The notes beneath the pieces were generated by a model. That model was given only the letters and a program-made list of their open reading frames with translations. It was not told the origin of the DNA and ran no database searches. A program made the position numbers and the translations under genes. From positions 71,224,253 through 71,288,252 of the forward strand of contig CM042688.1 of the NCBI GenBank assembly GCA_023614405.1: a stretch of DNA of 64,000 bases. The letters are read 5' to 3'. Below are positions 10,850 through 22,193 of the stretch, piece by piece (position 1 is the first letter of the stretch; the number at the start of each line of letters is the position of its first letter). Source of the stretch: Avena insularis (taxonomy: Eukaryota > Streptophyta > Magnoliopsida > Poales > Poaceae).

Positions 10850-12678
10850 AAACGGGTATAAGAAATTCAAAACGGTCCGAACAATGTAAATCCTCCGCAT
10901 GGTGTCATATTATATGACATAGTTGCAAGGAAAAATACCAAACTTGGTATATTGATTATGTCTCGAAAAAACCTTCACAAAATAACCTATCATGTTCAAG
11001 GTTTCAAGGCTTTTGGTCCAAATGACCAATGTTATGTGCATAATCGAGGCATAGTTTTCCGAGTGCCATAATCGGGGTGTTTTGTGAAGCAACACCAAAC
11101 ATTAAATAAAAAAATGGTACCACCCCATTTTTCAAAAATACTAGACCACCTTACATGAACAATGTCCCAACTAGGGATTTTAAAACCTTTCCGTCCACCC
11201 CTGGAGAAAAAGACAAATGTCTACCAAATCGGTAGGAAGTGGGTCCGGTTTTACCTACATGTACATGATCTAATGCTCGTGATTTTTTGAAAAAAACATT
11301 TTTAGACTCATAATGTGATGTTTCTTCAGAGATCCAATGCAAGTTTTAACGAGGCTCATCCCCTATCTTCATGCATGCCATTATGACCATAGTTGGAAAC
11401 GGGTAAATTTTGAAACGGGCATAAGAAATTCAAAAACGGTCCGAAAAATGTAAATCCTTTGCGTGGTGTTATATTATATGGCATAGTTGCAAGTAAAAAT
11501 ACCAAACTTGGTATATTGATTATGTCTCGAAAAAACCTTCACAAAATGACCTATCATGTTCGAGGTTTCATGGCTTTCGGTCCAAATGACCAATGTTATG
11601 TGCATAATCGAGGCATAGTTTGTGATACTGTGCCCATATTGTGCATGCATGTGCATCTTGGGATGTCTAACAATGTTGCAGGAGGAAGTTTTATTTTTCG
11701 TCGCATGGAAAAGCCATTTTCTATTTTCCAAGTGCCAAAATTGGGCGTTTTGTGAAGCAACACCAAACGTTAAATAACAAAATGGCACCACCCCATTTTT
11801 CAAAAATACCGGACCACCTTATATGAACAATTTCCCAACTAGGGATTTTAAAACCTTTCCGTCCACCCCTGGGAAAAAAGACAAATGTGTACCGAATCGG
11901 TTGGAAGTGGGTCAGGTTTGACCTACAGGTACATGATCTAATGCTCGTGATTTTTTGAAAAAATCATTTTTATACTCATAATGTGATGTTTCTTTAGAGA
12001 TCCAATGCAAGTTTTAACGAGGCTCATCCCTTATCTTCATGCCCGCCGTTATGACCATAGTTGGAAACGGGTAAATTTTGAAACAGGCACAAGAAATTCA
12101 AAAACGGTCCGAACAATGTAAATCCTTCGCGTGGTGTCATATTATATGGCATAGTTGCAAGGAAAATACCAAACTTGGTATATTGATTATGTCTCAAAAA
12201 AACCTTCACAAAATGACCTATCATGTTCGAGGTTTCATGGCTTTCGGTCCAAATGACCAATGTTATGTGCATAATCGAGGCATAGTTTGTGCTACTGTTC
12301 CCATATTGTGTATGCATGTGCATATTGGGATGGCTAACAATGTTGCAGGAGGAAGTTTTATTTTTCGTTGCATGGAAAAGCTATTATCTATTTTCCGAGT
12401 GCCAAAATTGGGGCGTTTTGTGAAGCAACACCAAACATTAAATAAAAAATGGTACCACCCCATTTTTCAAAAATACTAGACCACCTTACATGAACAATCT
12501 CCCAACTAGGGATTTTAAAACCTTTCCATCCATCCCTGGAGAAAAAGACAAATGTCTACCGAATCGGTAGGAAGTGGGTCCGGTTTGACCTACAGGTACA
12601 TGATCTAATGCTCGTGATTTTTTGAAAAAAAATCATTTTTAGACTCATAATGTGATGTTTCTTCAGAGATCCATCCCC
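10850..12678. repeat. Tandem repeat, three copies of about 0.56-0.67 kb
   Basis: Copies start near 10850, 11413 and 12081 at AAACGGG(T/C)ATAAGAAATTC or its variant. Each contains ATATTATATGGCATAGTTGC and GACCAATGTTATGTGCATAA. Copy 1 lacks about 0.1 kb in its middle; copy 3 lacks about 20 bp at its end and runs straight into the first foldback. Short ORFs repeat with the unit but are not conserved as proteins. It probably is internal tandem DNA of the CACTA element. Confidence 0.8.
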
Positions 12679-12743
12679 TATGGCCAGCTTAAGGGAGATG
12701 CCTGAGGACTAGATCCTCCGACATCTCCCTGAAGCTGGCCATA
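12679..12743 (+). other. MIRNA-like foldback 1
   Basis: Arms of 30 nt, TATGGCCAGCTTAAGGGAG... and its partner ...CTCCCTGAAGCTGGCCATA, pair with about three mismatches around a loop of about 5 nt. Size and near-perfect pairing suit a small-RNA hairpin. No known miRNA is recognised. It could also be a remnant of an inverted-repeat transposon. Confidence 0.4.
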
Positions 12744-12844
12744 GTATTGTCTCTACTCTCGCACACTATCTTGGAGTTTATAACTTCTCTAGCTAGATCA
12801 ATATGCCAGGTAGCTAGCTAATTTCACCTATTAGGGAGTGCCTC

Positions 12845-12910
12845 TATGGCCAGTTTGTTGGAGATGCCGGAGGACTGGGCTCCGCCGGCATCTCCCTCAA
12901 ACTGGCCGTA
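12845..12910 (+). other. MIRNA-like foldback 2
   Basis: A second hairpin 167 bp after the first: TATGGCCAGTTTGTTGGAG... pairs with ...CTCCCTCAAACTGGCCGTA. The loop CTGGG and arm ends differ from foldback 1 by changes that mostly keep pairing. Both are followed by GTCTCT(A/G)CTCTCGCACAC, so the hairpin plus flank is a tandem duplication. Confidence 0.4.
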
Positions 12911-13029
12911 GTGGTGTCTCTGCTCTCGCACACCATCATGTTTGCGGTTGATAACTTCACACGGATGCCTATTTATAGATTAAGCAGCACAACATAGTGT
13001 CGACACTCATGCCATAATGTCGACACTCT

Positions 13030-13290
13030 TATCGATAGTCCCGGTTGGAGTCACTAACCAGGACTAAAGATATTTCCCGCCATTTCCCACCGCTTTCCGC
13101 TATGCTTTCGCGCCCTTTCCCTCTAACCGGACCTTTTTGTCCTAGTTGGAGCCACTAACCAGGACTAAAGATATTTCCCGCCATTTCCCACCGCTTCCCG
13201 CTATGCGTTCCCGCCCTTTTCCTCTAACCGGGCCTTTTAGTCCTAGTTGGAGCCACTAACCGGGACTAAAGATATTTCCCACCATTTCCC
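13030..13290. repeat. CACTA-type subterminal repeats, three units of about 105 bp
   Basis: Each unit has (T/C)GGTTGGAG(T/C)CACTAACC followed by (A/G)GGACTAAAG, then ATATTTCCC and a CCGCTTTCCGCTATG-like stretch. The palindromic GGTT...AACC core resembles the subterminal repeats that CACTA transposases bind. Confidence 0.65.
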
Positions 13291-13383
13291 ATCGCTTCCC
13301 GCTTTGTTTTCCCGCCCCTTTCCTCTATGTCTTGGCAGACCGTGCCATGTCTATCCACACATACACACCTTCCTCTCTCAACA

Positions 13384-14076
13384 ATGGACACCGCATACTG
13401 GGCCATTCTCACACTCGAAGAGACCAAGGCGCTGTGCGCCTCCAGCTATGCATGCCCACCAGGCTACCGGGTTCCTGCTGACTGGATGCTGAGCATTGGA
13501 GGAGTTCTTGTCCCTCCTGTGCCTCAAGGTTCCATCCGCCAGGCGGCCATCATGAACCACTTCTACCTAGATCTCATGCCGGAGCAGCAGATGGATCCCC
13601 ATTGGGATCCCGACAACTATGACACCTAGAATGCCTTCTTTGCTAACCGGTGGGAAAGGGAGCTCGCTAGGTATGAGGGTGACGGCCCGCCCCCGGTGAA
13701 CCACAATGAAACCGGTCGTTGCCTATGGTGGGAGAACCGGACTATCACTGGTGTGATGTGCTACATCGCTGAGGGAGATCATCCTCGCCTGCGGTACCCA
13801 CACTTGCACCCACCACAAAGCCACAATAAGGGTGGCTGTGGTGAAGGCCACGGGCGTAGCAGCATCATCATCCGGGATCCCCCCCGTGCCATGCATCCGA
13901 GGCCGGAGTGGCAGGTGCCCCCGGAATATGTCATAGTTCACGGTCCCCGGTTACCTCCTACACAAGCCGGGGAAGGGCTGAGGATCCCTGAAATATGCCA
14001 TAGCGATGACGACGAAGATGATTCGGAAGATGACCCTGAAGCTGTGTACTATAGGGATAGACATGATTATGACTAA
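13384..14076 (+). pseudogene. Uncharacterised CACTA-associated ORF with one in-frame stop
   Basis: From ATG 13384 (MDTAYWAILTLEETKALCAS) one frame runs to the stop at 14074-14076, about 230 codons, broken only by TAG at 13627-13629 where Trp (TGG) is likely. Features are a CPPGY-x-x-PADWMLS block, ELARYEGDGPPP, GRCLWWENR, and a very acidic tail (SDDDEDDSEDDPE). I recall similar hypothetical proteins as common near Triticeae CACTA elements, but cannot name a function. It is preceded by subterminal-type repeats and followed by AT-rich DNA, so it travels with the element. The alternative is a captured host gene fragment. Confidence 0.55.
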
Positions 14077-14225
14077 ATCCATTGGCTAGGACGAATGGTT
14101 CGTTTGTGTACCCAAGATTGCCGAGAGATCCACTGTTTTCATTCTGTAATGCATTTTTATTTTAAAATGGCAAAATGGAAAATAGTTTGAACAATTATTT
14201 TAGGAAATAGAAAATGATTCTGCAT

Positions 14226-14420
14226 TAGTTATTCAAATTCAAACACTTTTCATGTTGAAAGTGTTTTCAAATTCAAATTTAAACCATTTCAGAAATTTCA
14301 AATTTAAACCATTTGAAATTTAAACCATTTCAAATTTAAACCATTTCAAATTTAATAGTTTGAATAATTATTTTATAAGACAGAAAGTTTTTTAAAATTC
14401 AAATCATTTCAAATGTGAAC
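14226..14420. repeat. AT-rich minisatellite
   Basis: Repeated CAAATTTAAACCATTT units of about 14-20 bp, with variants. No coding signal is seen in 14077-14480. Confidence 0.6.
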
Positions 14421-14486
14421 ACCTAAATAAGAAATAAGAAATAAGGCGGGAACATCTGAAAAGTTTGGAAAACTTTTGAAAAAATG

Positions 14487-14640
14487 ACTTTTAGTCCCGG
14501 TTGGTGCCACCAAACGGGACTAAAGGTCCTCTGCGCGTGGCGCTTTGGTGGCCATCATACGTCCCGGTTGGTGGCTCCAACCGGAACGTATGCTAGGCAA
14601 CAATCGGGACGAAAGGCCCTCTCCTTTATAACTGCACGTT
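14487..14640 (+). promoter_or_regulatory. CACTA terminal-type palindromes and TATA box
   Basis: TTTAGTCCCGGTTGGTGCC pairs with CCAAACGGGACTAAAGG, and a second pair follows (CCCGGTTGGTGGCTCC / CCAACCGG). TTTATAACTGC at 14625-14635 is a plausible TATA box for the second CACTA gene, which starts downstream. This is the usual promoter layout at the start of such an element. Confidence 0.5.
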
Positions 14641-15019
14641 GTTCCTTTCTTCTTCCCCATCTCGCATTTCTTCTAAGTCCTGATACCGCTCCGCCAACCT
14701 GAGGAATCCCACGACGCCGGCAGGCTGTCCGCACGCCCCACCACCGGACCACCGCGGTCGTCGCCCATGCCGTCTCCCACGTCGTCACCCGTGCCGTCGC
14801 TCGCAGGAATCTTCCGCGCCATCCCGCGGTGCCCACCGCCGTGTCGTCCAGCCGCCCACCGCCGCGTCGTCCAGACGCATGACACCGCTGCTCTCCGGCC
14901 CCTCGTCACGCGCCGCCGCTCTCTAGACCCCCATCACACGTGTCCCCTCATCCCCATAGGTATGCGCTCCGGCCGCCGCACGCGCGTGTCGGCCCTGCTG
15001 CTCTCTGTTTTATTAATTA

Positions 15020-15445
15020 ACTTAGTTTAATTAGTTAGTTAGCTAGGGTAATTAGTTAGAGTATTAGGGTATGTTAGGGTAATTAGTTAGAGAATTAGAG
15101 TTAGCTAGGGTAATTATTAGTTAGAGAATTAGGGTAATTAGTTAGAGAATTAGGGTTTGCTAGGCTAATTATTAGTTAGAGAGTTAGGGTAATTAGTTAG
15201 AGAATTAGGGTTATCTAGGGTAATTATTAGTGAGAGAATTAGGGTTTGCTAGGGTAATTATTAGTTAGAGAATTAGGATAATTAGTTAGAGAATTTGGGT
15301 TAGCTAGGGTAATTATTAGTTAGAGAATTAGGGTAATTAGTTAGAGAATTAGGGTTTGCTAGGGTAATTATTAGTTAGAGAATTAGGGTAATTAGTTAGA
15401 AAATTAGAGTTATCTAGGGTAATTAGCTATTAATAAGTAGTAGTA
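15020..15445. repeat. GGGTAATTAGTTAGAGAATTA minisatellite
   Basis: Many copies of AATTAGTTAGAGAATTAGGG alternate with GCTAGGGTAATTATT, giving a higher-order unit of about 50-60 bp. Probably intron or untranslated DNA of the CACTA gene. Confidence 0.75.
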
Positions 15446-15644
15446 GTATAGTGGTAGTTGTAGAGTATTATTAGTAGTATTAGTAGTGACGACACTTCTT
15501 CCTAGCGCCGGTTGGCTCCTGGACGGGATTATGTTGTATTATTATTAGTCCTAAAATGTTTTCTATGTTTAAAAGAGTTTGTACATGGTCGTTATTGCTT
15601 ATGAGCACTGGAGTTACACGATCTCACCAGCGTTTGAGGTTAGG

Positions 15645-15775
15645 GACGGGTGCGCCATATAGGGACGATGGACGGGTGTGGTAACACGCGCCATATAGGG
15701 ACGATGGACAGGCGTGACAACGCGCGCCATATAGGGACGATGGACGGGTGCAGCAACGCGCGCCATATATTAGGG
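15645..15775. repeat. 38-39 bp tandem repeat, about three copies
   Basis: The unit CGCCATATAGGGACGATGGA plus a GC-rich half repeats at 15651, 15689 and 15727, with a truncated copy at 15765. In one frame it gives RHIGTMDGC-type repeats, but no other sign of coding is seen. Confidence 0.7.
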
Positions 15776-15879
15776 TTTATTCGAATTATGGTTTATATCC
15801 CTAGCCCGTCAAATCACGCCTACCTAACCTCCTCGCTTGGCCGCTTTGACTCATCCGCTTTTCCCCTTTTGTAGAAACT

Positions 15880-18540
15880 ATGGAACCCAGAGACGAAGAA
15901 AAGGAAAGAGCGCTTGAGGACATGATCAACGAGGGAGGACATATTGATAACCATGTCACCTCGCTATATCTGAACAACTCCGGTGAGGGAAATCCAGGTT
16001 TCGACCGAACAGACAGCTCCGGTGAGGGAGAAGCCGGCGAGGTGCATATATATATTAATTAATTAAGCCTCTTTCTTCTTTTAGCCCTTCGGATCGAGCA
16101 AATCTTTTGCAAAGAATAAACGAGGCCCAGCTAGAAAGTTGGGAGACCATGAAAGGTATAGGATCGAAGTAGTCGCTCTAGACAGTGAACCGAAGGCTCC
16201 CATTGATGCTGCAAATAAATTTATAAGGCAATGCAGAGTTATTGTTAGGGACTACGTCCCGATCACCATTAGAGAATGGAATAGGTCGTCAAAGGATCTG
16301 GAGTATCTATATGTCAGTGACTTAGCCAAAGATACTCTTTAGAAAAAGCTCATGGTTAATTTCAACCTACTAACGTTAGAGGTGGATCCAGATGAGTACG
16401 ATCCAGATGAGGAGATTCCAACTCAGGAGGAACTACAGAAACACATGGAGCAAAAAGTCAAGGAGTAGGCTCTTAAGAAGATGGCCCAACAATTCAACAA
16501 CTGGAAGAAAATATTGTACCTTGACTTTGTCGTGAAAGAGAAGACTCTGGATTTCGCTACAGCGTATGAGAAGATAAAAGACTACTGGGCTGATTTTGTG
16601 GCGTACAAGACATCGGCGCCAGCTAAGAAAAGGTCTAGAACGAATAAGCAAAATGGCTATGGGGCAAGGTGGCTACAAGGCTAGCAAGCCTAAGTGGGAG
16701 AAACGCGAGTTCGACCTGATTGCTAAAGGGATCACCCTAGAGCCATACAATTGGATCGAACGGGTAAGGAATTGGTTTTACAGGCATGGGGGCACATTGG
16801 ATTCATAAGGGAAGTGCATATATAACATAAGACATAAAGAAACTCCCATACCCATCGAAGACATTAGAAATGCAATAAAGGTTGTTGAAGATGGGGAGTT
16901 CATTCCCGATAGAGAGAATGACGAGCTCGCACTCGCCCTTGGGAACAAGGAACACGAGGAACAAACACGAGGCACATAAGGCTCCAAACCATGGAACCTT
17001 GGGTTTCCCGAAATCTGGAAAAATATCCTAATAGAAGCCGTCGAAGGAGAAAGGAAAGGGAGGAAATTGAAGTAATGAAGCAGGCAGACCGGATGCACGA
17101 CATAGAACAACAATTAAAGCAGCATCAGAATCAACTTGACAAACTTAGCCAGCAAGCTACCGGCCCATCTCAGCGGCACATGGTAGATGAAGCTTCCTTC
17201 GATGCTACCGGCCCATCCAGTAAGCGAAAAAGCAGTGTGGCTTCCACGGAGCTCCCCGGTGATGATGTTGATGATGCACCAACGATGGATCCTCTTCGCT
17301 ACCTAGTGGATGATATCATGGAGATGACACATTGTGAGCTGCATGTGAAAGTTGTCAACATAACCATGAAGGTGGTGGTCGGCTATGCCTTACCATTAGT
17401 TGGACCGGTACCAAATTACCATTGTTGTCCGGTTCCATGGGGCTACGCTATTGCCGGGGTGGATGAAGTTATGGACGGATTCACGTAGCTCAAGCTTGAC
17501 TACCCTGCAGGTGAAGGGGATGTGACTGAGCTGGGAGAAGCAAAAAACATGACCATTCTATGGCAAAAGGAACACATCGTGCTTTCAAATCAGACGCCAA
17601 GGCCATCCACTCCCCAGAGCACAATTCCATCTTCGTCGCAGCCTCACCCATCTCCAGCGCATCAGCCATCTTTGCTATCACCGCGACAGGCGCCGTCTCC
17701 GCCACCGCGTCAGCCGTCTCCAGCACGGTCTTCATTGCCACCGCGTCAGCCATCTCCAGCACGACCATCTTCGCCGCCGCGTCATCCGTCTCCAGCACGG
17801 CTGTCTTCACTGCCGCGTCAGCCATCTCAGCCCCTCCCAAAAGTACAAAAGGGAAAGAGTAACCGATCACTGAAGCTTCTATCGGAGCCCCTCCCAAAAG
17901 TACCAAAGGTTCCTCCCAAGAGAGCTTACGACTATACTGAAGAGGAGAATGTAGTGATTGCAAAGGCCCAAATGCAATAGTGGTTTGATAGCCTCAAGCG
18001 GCCGAAAGAGCCACAGTTCCGTAGCACTAAAGAAGAAAAAGCCAAAGTGCAAAAAATGTTGAAGACCCTTCATCAACCCGAGCCAAGGCTGTCATCAGAC
18101 TATGACCGCTCTATTGTCAAGTCACATCAGTCAATGGTGCGATCGAAGAGCACTAGTGCAAGCAGGAATTCGGTTCCCCAGCTCGGTTTACAGAAAAACA
18201 AGGAATGCCCCCCGCTCAAAGTGATTTCCAATACCAGGGTGGAGTCGAGCAAAGGTGCGAACGAGAAGTATGATCCAGAAATTGTTGCACTGTATGGAGA
18301 AGCGGCCGCTGCTCAAGGTATGACTATTGCTTAGTACTTATACCAGTTAGATTTCCCCGTGGCTGAGGAAGCATACAAATACGAGTACAAGAAACCTCTC
18401 GTCAAACTTGAGGACGTCAAGTATCAACCAACAAAAATGCGAAGATTTCATAATTGGTACATTAAAGCCACAAAGGAAGGGGCAAACTGGATAGTGATCG
18501 GAGTTCAAAACCAGCATTACAGGTATGGAGATGCCTAGAT
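15880..18540 (+). pseudogene. Second CACTA gene (ORF2-type), N-terminal and Pro-rich parts
   Basis: The start is MEPRDEEKERALEDMINEGG at 15880. Exon pieces then read RGPARKLGDHERYRIEVVAL, VPITIREWNRSSKDLEYLYV, FRRWKK-like FNNWKK, WADFVAYKTSAP and FIPDRENDELALALGN. These blocks are shared by the second gene of many Triticeae CACTA elements. From about 17585 a long Pro/Ser/Gln-rich repeat follows (PSPARSSLPPRQPSPAR), then FHNWYIKATKEGANWIVIG near 18445. Stops at 16340, 16466, 18332 and 18536 sit where Trp or Gln is expected. The product is usually thought to assist transposition, but its exact role is unclear. This copy is broken. Confidence 0.72.
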
Positions 18541-18696
18541 ACTGATTGAATTTCCTGAACTACATCAGTTAAGACGCCCTCGACAAATCGATCATCAGTG
18601 CCTACTGTCTGTAAGTATTATTTATCTAATAATTAAGTCTCTAGTTATCTCACCTTGTTTATATCGCATGTATAATCATACTCACTATATTATGCA

Positions 18697-19650
18697 GACT
18701 AAAGATTCTCGAATGTAGAAGAGGATAGATCTATGACATTGGGTTCATTGACCCATATTGGGTTCATGAACTTACTGTGGAATTAAGTCCCAAGGACACA
18801 GAAGATAAAATTGTAATGGCGTTAAGGTTTCAAGAAACCAAAAGGGAAATATTATTACCTTACAACTTCAAGTGAGTGTTATTGTCTTGTACACATTCTA
18901 TTTCGCATACTCGATGTTAAATGTATAATTGATGAGTTATGCATGCGCAGATTCCATTATATTCTGCTAATCATTCAACCTGACAATGGAGTAGTACAAG
19001 TCATGGACTCTAAACGTAAACCCCTTGAGGATTGGGCCCTTATGCAGGATATTCTCCAGCAGTAATTTCAGTCATCATGACACTATATCGGCAACTTTCG
19101 TTCATTTACTTATATCAAGTAATTAATAACTTATTTCATTCATTTTCTTTGTCGGGCAGTGCTTGGAAATGGTTCACCAACAAGGATAAGGGTGCCTGGA
19201 AAGAGAACCTTACATTTAAACCACTAAATGTAAGTACTACTAGCTAGATCTGCGCATCTCTTTGATTCTAGTTTTGATACCATTATCATGCTTAACTATT
19301 ATTATTTTGATTGAACTTTGTTCTCATAAAGTGTCTGAGGCAGACAGAAGGAAATAACTTATGTGAATACTATGTTTGCGAGTTCATTCGTCAGACGACC
19401 TGTGAGAAGGGCAGAAATTTAGAACAACTTCAAGTATGTAAACAATATTCAGAATTTTGTTTTATTACCATCAAGTGTGTTTAGTTTCATTCATATATGT
19501 TGACTCCTTTTAAATTAGATCGAACGGTTGCGGGACCATCTTCTACCAAAGGATCGCATACAAGCAATCCAAGAGGAAATTGCGGGATTCTTAGATGCAG
19601 AGGTCCTAGATCAAAAAGGAGAATACTATCGAAAGATTATGATAATGTAA
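18697..19650 (+). pseudogene. Ulp1/C48-like protease domain of the CACTA second gene
   Basis: Exons with good splice sites read IYDIGFIDPYWVHELTVELS, then REILLPYNFK; after an intron FHYILLIIQPDNGVVQVMDS; then AWKWFTNKDKGAWKENL; then CLRQTEGNNLCEYYVCEFIR; and last IERLRDHLLPKDRIQAIQEE to a stop at 19648-19650. His (FHY), Asp (MDS), Gln (RQTEG) and Cys (NLCEYY) form the expected H-D-Q-C set of SUMO-protease-like domains. The usual Gly after the Cys is Glu here. A stop also lies near the start (RRG*IYDI), and one exon runs into TAA at its donor. In-domain residues are otherwise kept. Confidence 0.75.
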
Positions 19651-19924
19651 TAGGGATCATAAAAGACTTTATATTGTATATATGCATGAATGTAATATAT
19701 TCGATACTTGTTGTGTAATATAATCAGGAGATGTTTTGTAATATAATGGTTCCTTCATTACTGAGTGCAAAACACAAAATAAATAATGCCAAAATGCTGC
19801 CCAAAACACAAAAAGGAAATAGATAAAGGGGAAACAAAATAAATGTAAATATACAAAATGAATTCTCTGCCATGGCACAAAAAGTGCCCAAAATGCTGCC
19901 GTGACAGAGACCCTTAGATCCCGC

Positions 19925-20082
19925 TTCGTATTATGAACCGGGAGAAATGCCCCTCCCCCCTTGCGACAGCCAGCGGCCATGTGGATCGCCCTTTCATCCC
20001 GGTTCGCAGACCAACCGGGACTAAAGGGTTGGGGCTTTAGTCTCGATTGCCCCATCCCGGTTGGGCAACCGGGACTAAAGCC
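19925..20082. repeat. CACTA 3' subterminal repeats
   Basis: ATCCCGGTTCGCAGACCAACC and CCCGGTTGGGCAACCGGGAC palindromic units end at 20082, where the Athila-B LTR begins. Region 19651-19924 shows only AT-rich 3' sequence. Confidence 0.65.
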
Positions 20083-21513
20083 TGATGTCTACACACTTCT
20101 ATTCTTGTAGACAATTGTTGGGCCTCCAAGTGCAGAGGTTTGTAGAACAACAACAAGTTTCCCTTAAGTGGATCACCCAAGGTTTATCGAACTCAGGGAG
20201 GAAGTGGTCAAAGTTATCCCCTCTCAAGCAACCCTGCAATCAAGATACAAGAAGTCTCTTGTGTCCCCAACACACCCAATACACTTGTCAGGTGTATAGG
20301 TGCACTAGTTCGGCGAAGAGATAGTGAAATACAAGTGGTATGGATAATTATAAGTGGTAACGGTGCCATAAAATAGCTTGCTGGCATGTGGTTGACGTGG
20401 GAAAAGACTAAAGGCAAACTGAAATAAAGATGGAAGCAAGCAAACATGTAACAGATCTAATTGCAAACGGTGTATCAATGATTAGAAACAAGGCCTAGGG
20501 ATCATACTTTCACTAGTGAACACTCTCATATAAATATCTTCTCTTTATGATACTACTCTTAACTATTCTCCGGTTGGACACTCTAATCATTGGTAGGGCT
20601 ATAACAACACTCCTCAAAGTTCTTTTCTGCATCTAGATAACCCCACACTGTCACCTTGATCACTAGATGGTTCCAACAAACACCACAATTTCATAAAGAC
20701 AGCCAACTCCAAATATAACTCATAACAAGTATTTGTAATGTCTAGCCTAAGTGCCACCATGGTGTGCACACTGTTAACTTCACACACATGGGGAGAGCAG
20801 AGATCTAATAAAGCACTTGAGTAGCAAGGTAGATCTACTTGATTACAAAGCTCATGATCACAATATGATCATGCATAGAGAGAGAGATGAACACATAGCT
20901 ACCGGTAGAACCCTTAGCCTCGAGAGGGAACTACTCCCTCATCATCATGGGAATCAGCAACGACGATGGAGATGGTGGTCGAGATTGATGGAGATGGCTC
21001 CGGGGGGCACTTCCCCGTCCCGGCAGGGTGCCGGAACAGAGACTTTCCATCCCCTGAATCCCCCCTTCGGTGACGGCTGCGCTCCAGAACGTTTCGTGGC
21101 TGGAGGCTGGACGATTTAGGGTTTTTGCATCGGGAGGATTTTATAGGCGAAGGGGCAAGGTCGGTAGCCGGCCAGGGGGCCCACACCATGCCCTGGCGCG
21201 GTAAGGGGGGACCCGCACCTAGGGGTGGTTTGGCCACCCTGTGGCCCCTCTCCGTCTCGTCTTCTGGCTCCGTGAGTCTTCCGGTAAAATATTGACTTTG
21301 GCTTTTGTCCGGTCCAATTCCGAGAATATTGATTTTCTGACTTTCCTGGAACCAAAAACAGCAGAAAATAGGCAACTGGCATTGTGGCATCTTGTTAATA
21401 GGTTAGTCCAAGAAATCATATGAAAAGTACTACAAAGTGTGGACCAAACATAAGAAAGTAGATAAAACCAAGCATGGAACATCAAAAATTATGGATACGT
21501 TAGCAACGTATCA
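20083..21513 (-). repeat. 3' LTR of Athila-B (1431 bp)
   Basis: On + it reads TGATGTCTACACAC...GCAACGTATCA, bounded by CACTA sequence on one side and the reversed polypurine tract on the other. The U3 half matches the LTRs of Athila-A and Athila-C, while the last 0.8 kb (R/U5) is a different type. Confidence 0.82.
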
Positions 21514-21514
21514 A

Positions 21515-21527
21515 CATCCCCAAGCTT
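21515..21527 (-). promoter_or_regulatory. 3' polypurine tract of Athila-B
   Basis: AAGCTTGGGGATG on -, directly next to the 3' LTR; it would prime plus-strand DNA synthesis. The same tract is in Athila-C at 48129-48141 and, with one change, in Athila-A at 8648-8660. Confidence 0.75.
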
Positions 21528-22193
21528 AACTCCTGCTCGTCCTCGAGTAGGTAAGTGATAAAAAGAAAGAATAATTTTTGAGGTGACATGCACCATCATA
21601 AACTTGATCAAAGTATTTGTAAAACATTGATAGCTAGGATCATAGTACTTCAACATAGCATGAAAGACAAAGTTCTAACAATAAGACATAGCAACTATGC
21701 TGCAACATGAAAAGGCACAAACACAAGATTCATGAATAACAATGCTTTGCAAGACGTTTGTTTGTTTCATATAAAGAAAACATAGCATAGTGGCATTCAG
21801 CTTATCCCTCATAGAGTAGCAAACATAAATGCATAGGACACCTTCAAAGTTCATAAGAGTGACTAGATACAAATAGTTTAAGAACAAGAAATATCAAAGT
21901 TATGCATCAATCAATAAGTGTTGGGACAATGCACATAGAACTAAGAATGGCCACTATGCTCTCAAAGTACGTGCATAAAGATAGAAGGTGGAGACTCAGC
22001 ATAAAAGTAAAAGAAAGGCCTTTATAGAAGGAAGTTGGGATTCAAGTCTCATAAAGAGCTTCCAAAAATTATGGTACTTATTAGCTTGCAGCTATCATTG
22101 CCCCTATCATAAGCATCTTGAAGGTGATTAAGGTTAAAGTGACACAACTAAGAGGATATGCTTGACAAGTTATAAACCGAAGTCTCATGCCCC

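Larger units (their letters stand above)
10251..20082 (+). mobile_element. CACTA (En/Spm) transposon, interrupted at both ends
   Basis: It holds the C-terminal part of a TNP2-type transposase, a second CACTA gene with a Ulp1-like protease domain, and subterminal repeats of the form TTTAGTCCCGGTTGG...CCAACCGGGACTAAA. All lie on one strand in the usual order. The left end is cut by Athila-A inside the transposase gene and the right end by Athila-B within the subterminal repeats. The CACTA terminal inverted repeats and the 3-bp target duplication are therefore not visible. It may contain more than one CACTA copy, because promoter-like terminal repeats also occur at 13.0-13.3 kb and 14.5 kb. Confidence 0.78.

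Noticed and set aside
12725..12745. A MIR167 gene, because of TGAAGCTG in foldback 1
   Set aside because: Only the first eight bases agree with miR167, and the rest of the arm and the pairing partner do not.
13247..13492. ORF in another frame over the start of the CACTA-borne ORF
   Set aside because: It overlaps the frame with conserved blocks and has none itself.
15020..15445. CRISPR-like array of spaced repeats
   Set aside because: Repeats are contiguous and degenerate, with no unique spacers, in a plant transposon.
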